A stretch of DNA of 16,747 nt from contig PLFA01000072.1 of assembly GCA_003136615.1 (NCBI GenBank), forward strand, positions 1 to 16,747, written 5' to 3'. Numbering within the stretch: position 1 is the stretch's first letter; the number at the start of each line of letters is the position of its first letter. The DNA comes from Caulobacteraceae bacterium (GTDB lineage Bacteria; Pseudomonadota; Alphaproteobacteria; Caulobacterales; Caulobacteraceae). Below, piece by piece: positions 14,799 to 16,747 of the stretch. The notes under the pieces were generated by a model. The model was not told where the DNA came from, did not search any database, and worked only from the letters and a program-made list of their open reading frames with translations. Position numbers and translations under genes: made by a program.

Positions 14799-16288
14799 GA
14801 CGCGCCTTTCTGATCGCCGCGCGCGAGTACAGGCAGGTCACCTCGACGCGGGGATTCTGGGTTCTTCTGCTGGCCCTTCCCCTCGCCCTGGGGCTGAGCC
14901 AGATCGCGGGCCGATGGATCAAACCCGAAGCCACCGCCGCCTATGTTCTGGCGGACGCGTCCGGCCGCTATGGCCCAGCCATCCAGCAACGCCTGGCGAT
15001 TGATTATCAGCGCGGGGTTCTCTCCGATCTGGTGTCCTATGTGCGGCGTTGGGCGCGCGGACCTGGGACGGGCGCCCTATGGGATTCGGGCCCGCGCGGC
15101 TTCGATGACCAAGAGGTCGAAGCCTTCCTAGCGGCCGGGGGACTTCCCCACGCCCTTGGGCAAATCGCGCCGCGGCTGGCCCCGGGCGCCCCGGCGTTCC
15201 ATGCCGATCAGCCGGAGTATCTGTCTGCGGCGGACAAGCTTGCCCCGGTTGATCAGGGCCCCGCCGCCTTCGGGGCGGCCGTGACGCCCAGGATCGGCGA
15301 AAAGGTCATGACATCCGCCGGCCCGCGGCGCCTCTCCGTGGCGATCTACATCCCCAAGGCGTTCGGACCTGCCGGGCCGCCGGCGCGGGTTTGGGTGCGC
15401 GCCAACCCCGACGCCGACCTTGTGAAGGTGCTGCGCACCGAACTGAGCGGCGCGCTGAGGCTTGAGGCCTTGAGCGCTTCGGGCGTGCCGCCCGCCGAAT
15501 TCGCGCGGATCGCGGGGGTGAACGCGCCCTTGTCCATCACAATCCCGCTCAAGGATCACACACCGACGCAGCTCCTGGAGCGTTCCATTCTCCCCCTGGC
15601 CATGGCTTATCTCCTCCTGATCACGGTGATGACCACGGGGGGGATGATGCTGCAGGGCCTCATCGAGGAACGCTCCAACAAGCTGCTTGAATCGGTGCTG
15701 GCCTGCGTCACACCCAGCGAACTGATGTATGGCAAGCTTCTCGGACTTGGCGGCGTCGGCCTGACGACGGTTCTGGCCTGGGTCGCCTGCGCCGCCGCGG
15801 CCCTGGCCATTCCGGGCGAGGTGTCCGACTTTCTGCGACCGGCGCTTCAATCCGCTGCTAATCCCTGGATGGCGTTCGCCCTGATCTTCTACTTTTTCAC
15901 CGGCTACGCCATCGTGTCCGCCATCTATCTGGCCATCGGCTCACTCTGCGATTCCATACAAGACGCTCAAGCCTATCTTGTGCCCGTGGTGATGGTCATC
16001 ATGCTGCCTATCCTCTTCATGATGATGTCCGTCGTGCGCGACCCGGCCAGCGCTCTGCCACACATCCTCTCCTGGATTCCGCTTTACACGCCCTTCGCCA
16101 TGCTCGTGCGGCTGGGCGGAGGTATCTCCTGGACCGAGGCGGTGGGCACGGGGGCCTTGTTGTTGGCGTTCATGGCCCTGGAAGTCGTGGCGGTGGGCCG
16201 CATATTTCAGGTCAGCCTCCTGCGTACCGGTCAGCCGCCGAAGCTGGGTGCGCTCTCCGCGTCGATCATCCGCCCCGGGAGCGATTGA
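14795..16288 (+). CDS. ABC-2 type exporter permease (NatB type)
   Basis: A 497-residue membrane protein. One N-terminal membrane helix (about 21-40) is followed by a large extracytoplasmic domain (about 45-260) and then six predicted helices in the C-terminal half (from about 262 onward). The segment GMMLQGLIEERSNKLLESVL followed by TPSELMYGKLLG is the characteristic coupling-helix region of ABC-2/NatB permeases. The ATG overlaps the ATPase stop (ATGA), so the pair is made together. Relatives include sodium exporters and poorly defined systems; the substrate cannot be read from the sequence. The gene ends six bases from the convergent gene at the right edge. Confidence 0.92.
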   Translation: MRRAFLIAAREYRQVTSTRGFWVLLLALPLALGLSQIAGRWIKPEATAAYVLADASGRYGPAIQQRLAIDYQRGVLSDLVSYVRRWARGPGTGALWDSGPRGFDDQEVEAFLAAGGLPHALGQIAPRLAPGAPAFHADQPEYLSAADKLAPVDQGPAAFGAAVTPRIGEKVMTSAGPRRLSVAIYIPKAFGPAGPPARVWVRANPDADLVKVLRTELSGALRLEALSASGVPPAEFARIAGVNAPLSITIPLKDHTPTQLLERSILPLAMAYLLLITVMTTGGMMLQGLIEERSNKLLESVLACVTPSELMYGKLLGLGGVGLTTVLAWVACAAAALAIPGEVSDFLRPALQSAANPWMAFALIFYFFTGYAIVSAIYLAIGSLCDSIQDAQAYLVPVVMVIMLPILFMMMSVVRDPASALPHILSWIPLYTPFAMLVRLGGGISWTEAVGTGALLLAFMALEVVAVGRIFQVSLLRTGQPPKLGALSASIIRPGSD

Positions 16289-16294
16289 GGCGCT

Positions 16295-16747
16295 TCAATG
16301 ATTTGGGCGTGTGGCGTCGCTAGGCGTCGCGCGGCGGAAATCGCGTTCGAACCAGGAGCTCCAGACCCGGCCGTCGGCTGATCGCTCCGCCGCCTCGTGG
16401 ATGGTGACCCCGTTTGAGATCCAGGTGACGCGGACAAGCATGTGTTTGCTGGCGCCGGACTCATCGCCCTCCATCACCATCTCGCCGTTCTGCAATCCGC
16501 CTTGCAGGCTAAGTATGGAGCCATCCCCCGACACTTGATCCCAATGCCAAAGCGTCGCTCCGGTGTCGTAGGTGACCAGGCTTTCGGCCCCCACGCCCCT
16601 GACGGGCGTGACCACCTCCAGCAGGCCGCAGCCATCAGCCACCCGGGTGACCGTGACCTTGGAGAGAACATCGCCGGCGCCCGAGGCGGTCACCGTCCAG
16701 TCGCCCAGCATGAAGTCGAACTGGCGGGCGGCGTCGTCGGCGCAGAC
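16295..16747 (-). CDS. Small FDFxLGDW-type protein (DUF1579-like), 5' end missing
   Basis: A minus-strand gene whose start lies beyond the right edge of the window; 150 codons and the TGA stop are present. The frame stays open to the last base and reads VCADDAARQFDF directly before MLGDWTV, so the ATG at 16711 is internal: the conserved FDFxLGDW motif spans it. The rest is beta-rich with WHWDQVSGDGS, MLVRVTWISNG and WSSWFERDFRR. Proteins with this opening are usually small periplasmic, lipocalin-like proteins of unknown role (DUF1579 and relatives), and the Cys near the visible start suggests a secreted form. A signal peptide would be outside the window. Family assignment is tentative. Confidence 0.7.
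   Translation of the reverse strand, partial: VCADDAARQFDFMLGDWTVTASGAGDVLSKVTVTRVADGCGLLEVVTPVRGVGAESLVTYDTGATLWHWDQVSGDGSILSLQGGLQNGEMVMEGDESGASKHMLVRVTWISNGVTIHEAAERSADGRVWSSWFERDFRRATPSDATRPNH

Noticed and set aside
1..16747. CRISPR array, phage or insertion-sequence remnants, tRNA genes
   Set aside because: No regularly spaced repeats, terminal inverted repeats, transposase motifs or tRNA cloverleaf found; nearly all the window is accounted for by ordinary genes.

Overview
This is a GC-rich chromosomal segment from an alphaproteobacterium, most likely in or near the Caulobacteraceae (Caulobacter/Phenylobacterium type). The grounds are the order leuA - mreB - mreC - mreD - mrdA - rodA and an MreB that, from memory, follows the Caulobacter crescentus protein almost residue for residue (same 347-residue length, same N-terminal membrane helix). 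The family-level placement is an inference. I see no tRNA, rRNA, insertion sequence, CRISPR array or phage gene.

Layout. 1-264: 3' end of leuA (leucine biosynthesis). 461-6269: the cell-elongation operon mreB, mreC, mreD, mrdA (PBP2), rodA. mreB is separated from mreC by 115 bases full of short inverted repeats, while mreD-mrdA-rodA are joined by ATGA overlaps. MreB filaments, the MreC/MreD membrane scaffold, the RodA glycosyltransferase and the PBP2 transpeptidase form the elongasome that inserts side-wall peptidoglycan. 6390-7804: a secreted DUF1838 protein and a small four-helix membrane protein. 7817-9434 (minus strand): a 27-codon leader-like ORF, a prolyl aminopeptidase and a double-ACT-domain GcvR-like regulator, all tightly coupled. 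9560-9973 (minus): a DUF423 membrane protein, divergent from the next group.

10011-13548 (plus): an accessory metabolic cassette. It has a large uncharacterised beta-rich protein, an APH-fold small-molecule kinase, a 127-residue companion protein and a zinc-free MDR oxidoreductase. The first three are linked by 4-base overlaps. Kinase plus small companion recalls the LvaA/LvaB pair of levulinate catabolism, so phosphorylation of a hydroxylated acyl or lipid substrate is a reasonable but unproven guess.

13717-16288 (plus): a 54-codon secreted, proline-rich micropeptide coupled by a GTGA overlap to a NatA/NatB-type ABC exporter (ATPase plus permease). 16295-16747 (minus): the 3' part of a gene for a small protein with the FDFxLGDW signature, running off the window.

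Most of the window is conserved, well-understood material. The points worth a second look are the nested hairpins before mreC, the unusual Tyr139 next to the catalytic Glu of MreB, the micropeptide in front of the ABC exporter, the kinase cassette and the short upstream ORF of pip.
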